Assembly (NCBI GenBank): GCA_002179805.1
Contig: NAVB01000179.1
Location: 18,184-82,183, forward strand
Length of the DNA: 64,000 nucleotides
Source: Acanthamoeba lenticulata
Lineage: Eukaryota > Discosea > Longamoebia > Acanthamoebidae
Reading direction: 5' to 3'
Shown here: in pieces, positions 40,484-51,400 of the stretch
How positions within the stretch are numbered: position 1 is the first letter of the stretch
How the letters are laid out: every line of letters begins with the position of its first letter
The notes under the pieces: model-generated
What the model was told of the DNA's origin: nothing
Seen by the model: the letters and a program-made list of their open reading frames with translations, nothing else
Databases searched by the model: none
Position numbers and translations under genes: made by a program

Positions 40484-40493
40484 GTACAAAGGG
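40484..40493 (+). promoter_or_regulatory. Possible U6 upstream element, copy 2
   Basis: TACAAAGGGG at -32 to -23 relative to the U6 start, parallel to the ACAAAAGGG element of copy 1. The two flanks are not otherwise alike, which favours conservation by function. Confidence 0.3.
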
Positions 40494-40514
40494 GCGGATG
40501 AAGGTTACGCATGG

Positions 40515-40544
40515 TGGACCTCCCGAAAGGGAGGCTCCATCTGT

Positions 40545-40576
<32 letters not shown>

Positions 40577-40665
40577 GGCCCCTGCGCAAGGATGACACGC
40601 AAAATCGAGAAGATACCCAACTTTTTTTTGCATCCCATCGCCTTTTTACATTTGTGCAACCTCGC
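40515..40665 (+). repeat. Right arm of a 151-bp perfect inverted repeat (U6 cassette)
   Basis: Exact reverse complement of 39584-39734, separated from it by 780 bases holding the gene fragment and the 5S gene. Confidence 0.92.
40516..40625 (+). ncRNA. U6: U6 spliceosomal snRNA, copy 2
   Basis: Identical to copy 1 over the whole gene: 5' stem-loop GGACCTCCC-GAAA-GGGAGG, ACAGAGAAGATTAGCATGG core and a T8 terminator at 40622-40629. Opposite orientation to copy 1. Confidence 0.95.
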
Positions 40666-40912
40666 CTCTTGGCCTGGTCTTCTCCTCCCCCCTCTTGGAT
40701 TCCCTTGTACGGCCACTACAGAGCCTACTCGTGGAGAAATGCACTTGTCCTGTACATCCAGTGCTCAGATTGCGCAATGAAACCTCCTTACGTTACATCA
40801 ACAAAACGCTGGGTTTATGTCTGGCTTTTGTGTTTTGGCGCGCGAAGGTGTCGACGCAGACGTGACGCGGCGGGGGTTGTGTTGAAATAGCTATTCGTGG
40901 AGACCTCTCCTC

Positions 40913-42337
40913 TCACTGCTTCTTCTTGGACTTGCTGGGCGTCTCGTGCTGCCGGGTCGGCTTCGCAGACTGGTCCGCCGTGGTGTCGTTGTTGCTACTA
41001 GCGGCGGCGGCGGCTGCTGCTTCCTTCTCCCGGATATCGTCGAGCGCCTGCAGGTTGCTGGACGTAATCGATCGCCACATGATCTTCACGATGATCGCGA
41101 ACCACCAGATCTGCTCGCAGGCATCACGCATAGCAATGATGAAGACGACGATGGTGAGCCAAAGAACAAGATATGAAGAAGGCCTTACAAAGAAGTAAGA
41201 GAAGAAGCATAAAGGAGCGTGGTACGTTGAGGCCGAGGAGCACGAGAAGAAGCAAGTTGAAGGGTGCCCAGCCGTCACTGTTATCCCAACCAGAGGCACT
41301 TATGGTGTCGATGGCCGTCGTTCGCATCAACACAAACGGGAAGTACACCAGACGGAAGGAGAACCTGAATGTAAGTAACGCCCAGTTAGCGTACGACGTC
41401 AACGCGCTCATGATTTTAACACATATAGAAACAAAAGCTGAGCGGAGGAGGTGGAGAGTTGACTTACCATGTGATAGGAATCATGCCAAAACCGATGTAG
41501 TAGACAGCCACAGGGTAATCGACCTTGCCACCGCTCTTAACGACCTTGAGGATCATGGCCGCGTAGAGGAAGATGTCGCAGACGTCCATACTGAACATGA
41601 CGAGCATGCCAATCCGGAAGTAGCCCATGGAGTAGGCAAAGTACTGGAGGGTCAAAGTAACGACGTGATGCACTATCATGATCGTGAAGTCGCTCTTCTT
41701 CGTGTCCAGGAAGAAGTGGGTGAACACGCCGTGCAGGTACCATCCGATCTGCAGCGAGTAGAATAAGTCGATCTCGGGCCTGCAGGAGTGGGCCGTGAGC
41801 AACCAACTCAGGACCAGCAGCCAAAAGAGCACAATATGCAGCTACAGTAATCTCGAAGCACACGTACTCAGAAGCTTGTCGTGGGAAGTTGTCCATGAAA
41901 GCGAGCAGAGGGTGCCAAAACCAATCCTGCTTGAAGAGATAGGTGGCGCTGTAGGTCCAAGACCATGTGTAGAAGCCCACCTGCATGATGGCTTCCTCGA
42001 GCTTTGTGTAGTGGGATGCTTTGAGGTTGAGGGGCTTGCCAAGGGGCTGTGCATGTTGCCGAAGAGGAGAGAAAAAAAAAATAACAATAAATGATGAGAT
42101 TCGAGAGAATGAATGCCATCTGCAGAACGATCGGTCAGAATTGCACAATGAGCGCACCTTAACAACGAAGCGAGCAACTGCAAGTCGCAGCAGCGTGAAC
42201 AAGACCGCAAATCCAAACATGCGCACGTAAAACGTCGAATCGGCCAACCACGATTCGCGATGAATGAGGGGGTAGAAGCCGTGCGGAACAACCCGTCCGG
42301 CCATGATCTCTACCGGGTACGCGTACAACGAAGCCAT
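40913..42337 (-). CDS. Ceramide synthase (LAG1/TLC family)
   Basis: ER membrane enzyme that N-acylates sphingoid bases. The TLC domain shows the Lag motif region: DLFYSLQIGWYLHGVFTHFF, then DFTIMIVHHVVTLTLQYFAY with the essential HisHis pair, and MFSMDVCDIFLYAAMILKVV with the conserved DxCD/D-x-x-D acidic motif. N-terminal spans are RMFGFAVLFTLLRLAVARFV; C-terminal spans FRLVYFPFVLMRTT and PFNLLLLVLLGLNV. The tail has an Ala run and ends KSKKKQ, which fits a KKxx ER retrieval signal. ATG at 42335-42337, stop TGA at 40913-40915. About six exons. No Hox-like domain, as in fungal and plant enzymes. Confidence 0.92.
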
Positions 42338-42619
42338 GCTGCTGGGCGCCGAGGGCCAGAACAGATCTTCAGTGTAGAGGAGTTGGAGAGATGCGATCGA
42401 GCGTGCGAAATGCAGCTGAGACAGAGGCTAGCGCTCACGTGATGGTGGGCGCACACAACGCGCCAGAAGGCATTTCTGGCTCGGAGTTGCGTTCATGTCG
42501 ACAGTAAAACACACGGTGGAATCATTTCTCCCACAACCCCGCGAGCCTGCGTTACGCAGTTATTATTTAATAATAAATTAAAACGGAAGTCCAGCAAGGC
42601 AGCGGTCTAGCCCAAAAGC

Positions 42620-43485
42620 TTAGGCCAGCAAGAGAGTGGCCGCATTGGGCGTGGTCGGGAGAGCGTGCAGCCGAGAGGCAGCGGTCAGGGCGAGAGCCGA
42701 CATGATGGGGATGAGGAAGTTGTCGTCGGTGGGGAAAGGTCGCGGACGGTGAGCAGGCGTGAGGAGCTCGGTGAGGCCAGGCACGACAACGCCGATGACC
42801 GTCACGACCAGGCGCTCGTCGAACGTGGGCGCCACGTAGAGCAGGTCCAGACCGTACCAGGTCATCAGACCACACACCAAACCGCCCGCGATGGCACCGA
42901 GCACCGACTTGCCGTTGCGCAAACTCCACGGACCACGGCCACTCAAGATTCTACTCAGCGACGATAGCATAGTGAGTGAGCATCGCGCTCGTGCTTCATC
43001 ATCACCAGAATAATGCATTAAAATGAGCGGGGCAGTACGAACCCAACGGCCGAGGCCACAGGGTCACCGCAGCTGAGGTAGGCCAGCGAGAGAACGGCGA
43101 TGGGCTTCGGGAAGAGCAACACGACGATGAAAGCGCCCATGAAGAAGTAAAAGGAGCCAGAGAGGCCGCTAGCCTCGTGACTGCGCAGCAGTGGGCCCAT
43201 TACTTGCAATCCGATTTTGTTGAGTGCCGCACTGCGCTGCCGAGCGATTTCAAAGATGGCGAAGAGAGAGAAGAGGACACCAAGGCCGATCACTCCTTCG
43301 GTCCATCCAAGCCAACCGCCATAGCCCACAGCCAGGCCGAGGCCACCCACCACATGCCACAGCTTGCGCAGAATGTGGAAGTCGGTGGTTGCGGCCAGCG
43401 CAATCGTATCGCGTGCCTTCTTTTTTGCACTCTTGGCTGCCTCCCCTGTACTCGTGCTGGCCTGGCCTCTTCCTCTAGCCTTCAT
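42620..43485 (-). CDS. CTP-dependent lipid kinase family protein (DGK1/dolichol-kinase-like)
   Basis: Integral membrane protein of the phosphatidate cytidylyltransferase/SEC59/DGK1 superfamily, which phosphorylates diacylglycerol, dolichol or phytol using CTP. After a Lys-rich start (MKARGRGQASTSTGEAAKSA) there are several spans: RKLWHVVGGLGLAVGYGG, VIGLGVLFSLFAIFEIAR, GSFYFFMGAFIVVLLF. The diagnostic block is AYLSCGDPVASAVG, followed after an intron by GRGPWSLRNGKSVLGAIAGG. Further spans include VVTVIGVVVPGLTELL. It ends PNAATLLLA and TAA at 42620-42622. Two exons, about 260 residues. The exact lipid substrate is not decidable. It lies next to ceramide synthase on the same strand. Confidence 0.82.
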
Positions 43486-43596
43486 CTTGTGGCACTAAAA
43501 ATGTTTTTCAGAGAGAGAAAAAATAAATAAATAGTTTCCATTTTTAAAATAAGAATAAACAACAGAAAACATGACCGACGTGACGTCCACGTTGGG

Positions 43597-44146
43597 TCAG
43601 TCCTGCTCAAGAATGACCTGCGCCATAGCGTAGGGGTGCTCGTGTGAAATGGCCAAGTGTGTTCGCGTGATGCCGAGCGCGCCAGCCAGCCTCTTTGTTT
43701 TGCCCTCAAGCACGAGGATTGGTCTGCCTGAATGCACAGCAGCGTGAAAAACCATTATCAAGCTGCGCTAAGAGTGAGTTTTACCAGTTGTTTCATTTGC
43801 CACCTTCATCTCGGTGAAGAGCACTTCGCCTCGACTACGGCCCAAGGCCTTAAAGGCCGCTTCTTTGGCTGCCCACCTGCCCACGTGGACCCAAGTGAGC
43901 CTTCAAATTGCAGACGGGAGGCACCGTCTGCAGATGGGCCACGGGGTGGCACGAGGAAGGAAAACGGGTGAGACACCTGCTGGCGAGGTACAGCACCGCT
44001 GGTTGGGCGGGGCGCGAGCGCCAGTGGAAGGCCGCTATTTCGTCGGCGTGAAGAACTTTCCGCAACAATCGCGGTCCCCACCGCCCCAGAGCCGCCTCTA
44101 TGCGAGGCACATGCACCAGGTCGCACCCAAGCCCGAACACACCCAT
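43597..44146 (-). CDS. Holo-[acyl-carrier-protein] synthase (AcpS-type phosphopantetheinyl transferase)
   Basis: Transfers 4'-phosphopantetheine from CoA to acyl-carrier proteins. The start MGVFGLGCDLVHVPRIEAAL holds the Mg-binding Asp in GCDLVHVPRIE. The following exons give GPRLLRKVLHADEIAAFHW, YLASRWAAKEAAFKALG with the WxxKEAxxKA signature, and RPILVLEGKTKRLAGALG. The end is THLAISHEHPYAMAQVILEQ plus Asp and TGA at 43597-43599. This is the small bacterial/organellar class of about 125 residues. An in-frame N-terminal extension lacks an ATG. The likely substrate is a mitochondrial acyl-carrier protein, though no clear presequence is seen. It diverges from the HIT gene with 93 bases between starts. 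Confidence 0.9.
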
Positions 44147-44239
44147 GGCTGTGCGGCAATCTTGATGTGGCTCTCGGTCGCAAACTGAATATTTGTACCG
44201 GGACAAGGAAAAGCGAGAGAAACTCGGGCCAGCAGATCT

Positions 44240-44853
44240 ATGAGAAGAGCGCTTTGCGTTGGCCACAGATTGGACGTACTGAGCCGACAGCTGCTTGCAG
44301 CCCCCTCCGTGGCAGCTTCCTCGTCGTCTACTTCTTCGCTTTTCACTTCCATTGCAACCACAGCACCCCGTGCACGGGCTATTTCATCTACGCGTTCCAC
44401 AAGAATGGGAGACAAACCTGGCGCTACACCCGCTGCCCTGAAGGTTGACCCGAAGGACACGATCTTCGCCAAGATTGTCGACGGCACTATCCCGTCGAAG
44501 AAGGTCTTTGAGGACGACACTACAATTGCCTTCCACGACATCGCTCCACAGGCCCCGACCCACATTCTCATCATCCCCAAGAAGCCTATTGGAGGTTCGC
44601 GCCTCTTCTCGCTGAGATTAGCAACTTTAATCTAATTGTTGTTCCACGCCCAGGCATTGGTGATGTGCAGCAGGACGAGGAAGCTCTGGTCGGTCACCTG
44701 ATGTATGTGGCTACGCGCGTCGCTCGCGAGCAAGGTATTGCCGACGACGGCTACCGTCTCGTCATCAACGAGGGCCCCAACGGCCAGCAGTCCGTGAGGT
44801 GGCTCCACGTCCACCTCCTCGGCGGCCGCAAGCTCACTTGGCCTCCCGGCTAA
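44240..44853 (+). CDS. HIT-domain (HINT-like) nucleotide hydrolase, possible mitochondrial form
   Basis: Histidine-triad purine nucleoside phosphoramidase family. A 55-residue leader, [20 protein letters not shown] plus Ser/Thr/Arg-rich sequence, suggests import into mitochondria; an internal ATG ([13 protein letters not shown]) at about 44405 could give a cytosolic form. The core reads [20 protein letters not shown], then [20 protein letters not shown] and, after an intron, [11 protein letters not shown]. The triad is [13 protein letters not shown]: the second and third His are present, but the first is Trp and the preceding Tyr is Arg. The ending RKLTWPPG matches HINT1. Stop TAA at 44851-44853. 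Only 83 bases separate it from the convergent UROS gene. Confidence 0.9.
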
Positions 44854-44936
44854 CTTGTAGCTCTGGTCATCTACAAGAGATCAAAAGAGGCAAGAACTTC
44901 TCCTCCACTGTCGGGTGCGACATGTTCTTGAAGGAG

Positions 44937-46171
44937 TTACGCTGTATTGGGGTGGGTCTGTTGGCCGGTGCCATCGACATTGGTGCCGTCAGCGTCATCA
45001 GGCCGCTGGCCGCAGATCCCGTCGAACAAGCCGCGCGCGCAGGGCGACGCCGCAGTGGCGTCCGGCGGCCTGTGGAAGGTGTCGACCAGGGCCTTGGCAG
45101 TTGTAGGCCCTATGGCCGCCATCTTCGGGAGTGGTTCGTCGTCCTGGCCGGCCTCTCCATCTTCTTGTTGCTGCTGGCTGAGCGCCTCATGAATGGCCTT
45201 CACGCCCGAGGGACTGAAGAAGCACATCCAGGCGACCTCGACCGCCTGTGGTTGTTGTGACCGCCGTCGTCGGGCGTGGCCAAAGGCCAGGTCGGGCGGC
45301 AGCGACGGGCTGGCGACGGTCTCGTAGACCTCCATCTCCTCAAAGGCCACGCCGCTCTGAACGGAGGAAGAGAAGTTGATGACTTGAGCGCTCAAGTTAT
45401 CTCGCATGATCATTCCTTGGTGCGCACGTATGCGTACCTCCTTGAGGGCCGTGGGGAGCTCATCACGGCGGATGTTGCCGCACAGGTACAGGAGGGGGAG
45501 CCGACGTTGGTCTTCCTCTTCAATCTCCTTCATCTCGTGCACGATCACTTCGGCCAGCTGCTTCCCGTTGTCTGCCGCCATAGGCCTGAGAAAAGAAAGG
45601 TGGATCTTGGTGAGCTCAGGAGAGCAGAGGTCAAGGCAAGGAGAAGCAAACGTGGGAGAACTGGAGGTGGCCTCAGCACAACGAAGAACGCCACACAGCT
45701 TGTCAGAGGTCTGCGGGCCGACACCAAACAGCTTCTTCGTGACCCAAGGTCGCAGTTCGTCTGGTGATGCACCGCACTCCTCGATCGCCTGGTGATCATG
45801 CGCAAGCATATCAGTGCAGCTAAAGGGAGTACGTGATGAAAGATGAAGTGTACGTGGACTGCCTGCTGGCTGGTGACCACGAGGCCGCTCCATTTCTCTG
45901 GGGCTCTTAGGGCACTGCGCAGGCGCTCTTTGCCATCTCGGCCCGGCCGAAAGGACAACACTGGCACGAAGCGCACGTCGAACCCCCTCTGGCGCCCCTC
46001 CTGCCAGCGCCACGCGCAAGTGGAGCAACGCCATGTGAACATGGTGAGTAACCGACTGCACCATGGTTCGCAAAAAGGGCGAGCCTGCACCTGGTAATAG
46101 AGGTCATCCGTGAGAGGCTCACTGGGGCTCTTGAACAAGACCACCGTTCTCTGGGCCGTACGTGCGCTCAT
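44937..46171 (-). CDS. UROS: Uroporphyrinogen-III synthase (HemD/UROS)
   Basis: Cyclises hydroxymethylbilane to uroporphyrinogen III in haem synthesis. The start MSARTAQRTVVLFKSPSEPL (ATG 46169-46171) is the first strand of domain 1. Further exons give GFDVRFVPVLSF, KWSGLVVTSQQAV, KLFGVGPQTSDKLCG, LPLLYLCGNIRRDELPTALK, FEEMEVYETVASPSL and VAWMCFFSPSGVKAIHEAL, then KMAAIGPTTAKALVDTF. These match the human blocks LIFTSPRAV, LLFPCGNLKREILP, VYQTVAHP, FFSPSG and AAIGPTTA in order. It ends TGQQTHPNTA and TAA at 44937-44939. A Gln/Glu/Asp-rich insertion (QQQQEDGEAGQDDEP) is specific to this gene. About six exons. Confidence 0.9.
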
Positions 46172-46235
46172 GCGGCTTGTGTCTTGTCGGTTGTTTTCTT
46201 GAGACCTTTTCCACGTCTTTTTCTTTTTGTACGTC

Positions 46236-48368
46236 ATGGAGCAGAGCGCTGTACCGCGACAGCGGGCACCGAAGAAGGGCAGCAAAGAAGCTGCCAAGTC
46301 GTCGGAAGGTCCAGATGAGCGTAGGGACCGACCAAAGAAGCAACGGAGAGTGGACAAGACCTCAAGTCAGCGCACGAGCCGTGCGGTAGCCCCCGGCGCC
46401 AGCATCGCGCTCGGTGCCTTCCTGCTGCTGGCGGCAGCAGTGGCGTGCTGGTATGTGTGGCAGGCCGGTCAGCACGGTAGTCCTGCAGTACCGGCAGCGG
46501 CACCTGAGCTGAGTACTGAGTCAGGCCTTGGCCCTGAAGAAGTCTCTGGTGAGGAAGAAGGCGAGGAGGAGCTGGACGAGCTACCCCATGTGGCGTGGTT
46601 CGGGCCGTTCTTCAGCGGTGGCGGTGCGTGATCTCGTTGATGGTCTTGATGCATGTCTCGTGCTGAAGTACCGCATGTGGTTGTGGCCAGGCTACTCCAG
46701 CGAGGCCATCAGTTTCGCCCTTGAGCTGAGCAAGTACACGTCCGTACGCATTGTACAGGTGAGTGGCCTCCCCTCATGTTGTCACCTTGTGTTCATCTGC
46801 TCTAACGACCTCTTGCAGCACGGAGACAGCTTCTCGTGGGACTTTGTCTCAGGCTTGCCGCCAGCAGTCCGAAGCCGTCTGCAGGTGCCCGCTTGCTTTG
46901 TCTCGCCCAGAGACCGCCGCCAATTCTCACGACACGCGTGCAACTCACAGAGCATGCTCTACACGCAAGTGGACATCAACAAAACGGTGGTCGTGTGCCA
47001 CAGCGAGGCGGGGGCGTGGGCCCCGCCGCTGTACTCGACCTCCATCTGTCCGCCGCCCGGCGCGCGCTACGTCGTCGGCCGTACGATGGTGCAGCTCACC
47101 TCCATCCCCTCTGCGCTTCACCATCCTCAAGGAAAGCGTTGACAAAACCCATTGTCACGCAGTTTGAGACCGATCGCATCCCGTCTGGCTGGGCCGAGCG
47201 CTGCAATCGAGGTCTGTGTTTGGCCTCTTTCAGATATTCCTGAAGCCAACAACGTACACCTTCTCGAGCTCACATCGCAGCTGGCGGGGAGGAGACAGAG
47301 CTCATGTCGGAGATCTGGGTGCCGACCGACTTTCATGTAGACTCGTTCGCTCGGAGCGGCGTCGACCGGGCCAAGCTCGTGGTGATACCCGAGTCGGTCG
47401 ATGTCGACGCGTTCGACCCCGACGCCGTGACGCCCCTGGAGGACCTGCCCGGCTATCCCGAAACGCGCGACCACTTCAAGTTCCTCTCCGTGTTCAAGTG
47501 GGAAACGCGCAAGGGCTGGGACATTCTCGCCCGCGCCTTCTACGAGGAGTTTGACCTCCGCCGGGACGACGTGGCGCTCTACCTACTGACCAACGCCTTC
47601 CACCCCGAGGAGGGCCTCAACTTCACCGACGAGGTGCGCAAGATCGGCGTGCAGGTGTGCGCCGATGCCGCCCGACCCGAAGACTCGCTCCCGCCGATCT
47701 TCATGATCGACCAGCACGTGCCCCAGCGCGACCTGCCGCGCCTCTACAAGGCCGTCCAGGCCTTTGTCCTGCCCACACGCGGCGAGGGCTGGGTACGAGA
47801 GCTCTCTCCATTTCCCTTCTTCTTCTGGCTGGCATGAGCTCAACAACAGAGGCTTGGATGTGCTTGGAATGCAGGGCCGCCCACTGGCCGAGGCCATGAG
47901 CATGGGACTTCCGGTACGTGCCGACGTCGCCGCTGCCGCCGAAGCCCAAAGGAACATGTACTGATTCCCTTCAGACCATCGCCACAGCCTGGTCCGGGCC
48001 GACGCAGTTCATGAACGAGTCCAACTCGTATCCGCTACCCATCGACGGGCTCACGCAAATCACGCAGCCGCCCTGGGCCGGCCACTACTGTACCGACCCG
48101 CCTTCCCCTCCAACTCCTCTTTTTATTTTCTACACATCAAGTGGTGTGAGCCTCGGCGGCCGCTGAGACCTGGGGCGGGCCAGGGGCCGAGCCCAGCCGG
48201 AGCGAGTTGAAGCGCCTCATGCGCGAGGTCGTGAGTAAGCCCGAAGCGGCAGCCGCGCGTGGCGCCAACGCGTATGCTGACGCCCGGCAGCGGTGGAGCC
48301 CGACTGCCGTGGGGCGTGTTGCCCTTCGTCGACTCGCCACCATCTATCGCAGCCACCTGAAAGGCTGA
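46236..48368 (+). CDS. Type II membrane glycosyltransferase (GT4-like)
   Basis: A Lys/Arg-rich cytoplasmic start (about 50 residues) precedes one membrane span, SIALGAFLLLAAAVACWYVW, then an acidic stem (EEVSGEEEGEEELDELPH). The catalytic part begins VAWFGPFFSGGG and YSSEAISFALELSKY, a nucleotide-sugar glycosyltransferase N-domain. The C-domain is clear: IWVPTDFHVDSFARSGVDR, LVVIPESVDVDAFDPDAV, FKFLSVFKWETRKGWDILAR, then VQAFVLPTRGEGWGRPLAEA and MSMGLPTIATAWSGPTQFM, which holds the E-x7-E-type donor site. It ends IYRSHLKG and TGA at 48366-48368. Probably Golgi-resident. Acceptor and sugar unknown. Starts only 64 bases from the divergent UROS start. About eight exons. Confidence 0.83.
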
Positions 48369-48495
48369 GCTGCACTTTGGTAGAGGGATCGTTTTTTCAG
48401 ACAAACTACCGAATAAAAAAGACAAGCGAATATTTTCCAGGAAGGATTGTTGTGTCAATCATCTTGTTCATCCAGACACATGGGAAGAAGTGAGC

Positions 48496-51400
48496 ATGGC
48501 CTTCCCAACAAATCGGGCCTGCATAGCCGTGCTCGAGAGGCTTGAACTGGATGCACGCCAGACTGGCAACAAGTTAGCTTTCACCTACGGCCGCGTAAGT
48601 ATTCTACAGAGATTAATCAGTCCCTGCTACGGTATGCGCATCTTATTTCTCTTGCATGGATCATGTAGGCTCTGCGATCGTTGCGAGCCTATGCTGGTGA
48701 AATTAAGACCGGAGAAGATGCGCTGAGCGTCCCGGGAATTGGCAAGTTCATCGCCACGAAGCTCGCTGAGGTGCTCCGCGATCACCAGCTCGCGCCGGCC
48801 GCCACCGTCGGTGCCCTGCCGGCTGCTCCGGCCCACTCGCCCCCTCCCGCCCATCGGGCCCTCGAGGAGGCTCGCCAGCAGGACGCTGCCCTCCTCTCTG
48901 AGTGCAGCTCTACCGAGGGTATGTTGCTCTTTCTTGGGGGCGTCGATGCATACTCCTTTTCACTCACCATCTCCCTCCTTTCCTTGCCATTCACAGAAGA
49001 GCTGCCGGAGAGCGTAGTGGAGTGGCTGGACAGCCTCGACTTGGCCCAGTATGCGAACGCCTTCGCGAGCCAGGGCTTCGATAACCTGCGCGTCGTCCAG
49101 GAGCTCACGCCCGACGACCTCGAGGTGCTTTGTCGCCCCTTTCCCTTTCCCCTCTCGACGTGACCCCTCGCCAACCAGCCGAGCTGCACAGGCCATCGCC
49201 ATCCCGCTTCCGGGCCATCGCAAGACGCTGCTTCTGGCATCGCGAGACCTTAAGGAACGAATTCTCGCGCGTCGCAAGCGCAAGCGACGGAGCCGTGAAC
49301 GACTTCGCCTCTCTGCCGAACGCGCCGCGGCAGCACCAGCCGCAGCGGCCCCGACACCGACGCCTGTATCGACTCCTTCTTCACTGCCGACGACCTCCAC
49401 TTCTTCTTCTTCCTCGTCGTCGTCACAGCGTACGTCGCCCACGGGGCGTCGACCAACGCCGGTGTACAACGATGACGACCCTTTGGACCGACAAAGCACT
49501 GCCACCAGCGCGAGCACGCATCGAGCAGTTCCCAGAGCCCCGCGTTTGGTGATTGTCCGCGGCTCGCCGCCACAGGTAACCGACGCTTTCATCCTCAACA
49601 ACGCCAGCGAGGCGGCCTACGCCAAGGGCAAGCGCCAGCACGAAAAGGGCAAGGTACGTGCTGGAGCACTGTTTTTTGTTTTATTTTTTAACATTTTTTA
49701 ACTCAATCAAATGTTAGGTGATCTCGCTGGTGCTGAATGACTCGGAGCTGCTGGCTGAAGTGCGCCGAGGCGCGACCTTCAACCGCAATCGCCTCCACCG
49801 GGTCACCCTAACCCTCGCGGAGACCGCCAAGCAGGGCGGCAAGCCCGTCGTCCGTGTGGCCAAGGCCGTGTGCGACTGCGAACACGAACGACGCGAGGGC
49901 TGGTGCAAGCACATCATCGCCACCCTCTTTTGCCTCCGCTCGCAAGCACCACACAATCGCTCGTCTTCATCATCTTCTTCCACTCCGTTATCGTCGTCAG
50001 TATCAACAGCTTCATCCTCCTCTTCAACTTCCACAACACCGACAGGAAGCACCCAACCAATGGAGACCGGCGTGGCTGCTGCGCGGCGAGGCGCCCAAGC
50101 GTCATCAACCAAGCCCGCGGCCAAGTACAGCAAGCGGACCCTCGAGCAGTCCACAATGGGCTCATCGCCGCTGCGGCTCCGCCTGCGCGAGAACCCACCT
50201 CAAGAACTACAATGCGAAGAGGAAGAGGCTGAAACCGAGGAAGGTGAAGGCGGCCGACAATCCACCCAGCAAAGCCAGCCCGACCTCATACTCCGCAAGT
50301 CCAGGTCACTGCCAGCTGCGGCAAAGACCCCGAAGCCGAGGCGGCACTCGTACATCCCCAGGGTAGGCTCCGGCGCGTGGGCCCTCCTGATCGCCCTTCT
50401 TCGACGGTGCGTACTCCCTTCGTGTTCGCCCTTTGCCAGGGCTGGCGGAGTGGAGATCGCTCACGGGAGGGAGCGCGAGCGCAGAAGCAAGAGCAGCGAA
50501 GAGGCTGCAGGTGGCGTGACCAAGGATCAGCTCATTCGGGCGGCATCGTCCCTGGCCGACCACTCCTTTGAAGCTGTACACCTTGCCTCGTCTCGCCTGG
50601 ATCGCACGCGAGGCCTAACGCTTGCCTTCTCCTCAACCACAGGATGGCGGCTCGTTCGGCTACTCTGCATGGAGCTCGATGCATACTCTTATAGGTTCTA
50701 TTTATTGTTTCCTTTATTGTTTAGTTTTGATTTTTAATGTTGATTCGGCTGTCGTGCCCTTGTGAGCGCAGAGAAACAGCTGGTCGTCAAGAAAGGGCGA
50801 CCCGCCCGCTACACGCTTACGGCAGCAGGCGAGCTCTTGGCCGAAGAGCTCCACGCGGCCGAGCGCGGCTCAGCGACGACCAGAGTTTCGCCCAATGAAG
50901 AGGACGTGGACTCCAACACGCAGCCGCTACTGGCAGCGACGACCAGAGTTTCGCCCAAGCGGAAGGCTCGGTCGGATGACGAAAGCCATGTCACCCAGAG
51001 CGGCGGCGCCACTCACACCAAGAAGCCGAGGGCCGTCGGCGACAATGACGACGGCGAGCGTCCCTTTGAGTTGTCGGACGTCGTGCTCGAGACGGATCCG
51101 CTGCTGCGTCTCCGCGCCTGCAAGCCTGAGCCGCGCGCCATTTCGCCGATGGAGGACACTGTGGTGCTCGTGGTGAGCAGCGATGATGACGACGTGGTGT
51201 ACCCATGGCAGAAAGACGATGTCGGTGGCGACAAAGACAAGGAAGTCGGCACCGGGCCGTCGCTGATGCCCAAGAGCTCGGCTCAGTTGGATTGCCACAC
51301 GACGCCGGAATGGCTCACCGACAACGCGTGCTTGACCTCCTTCGACGACCCGCCGACCGCGGCGGACGATTCGGCGGCGGTCCTTGACCTCACCGCCAAG

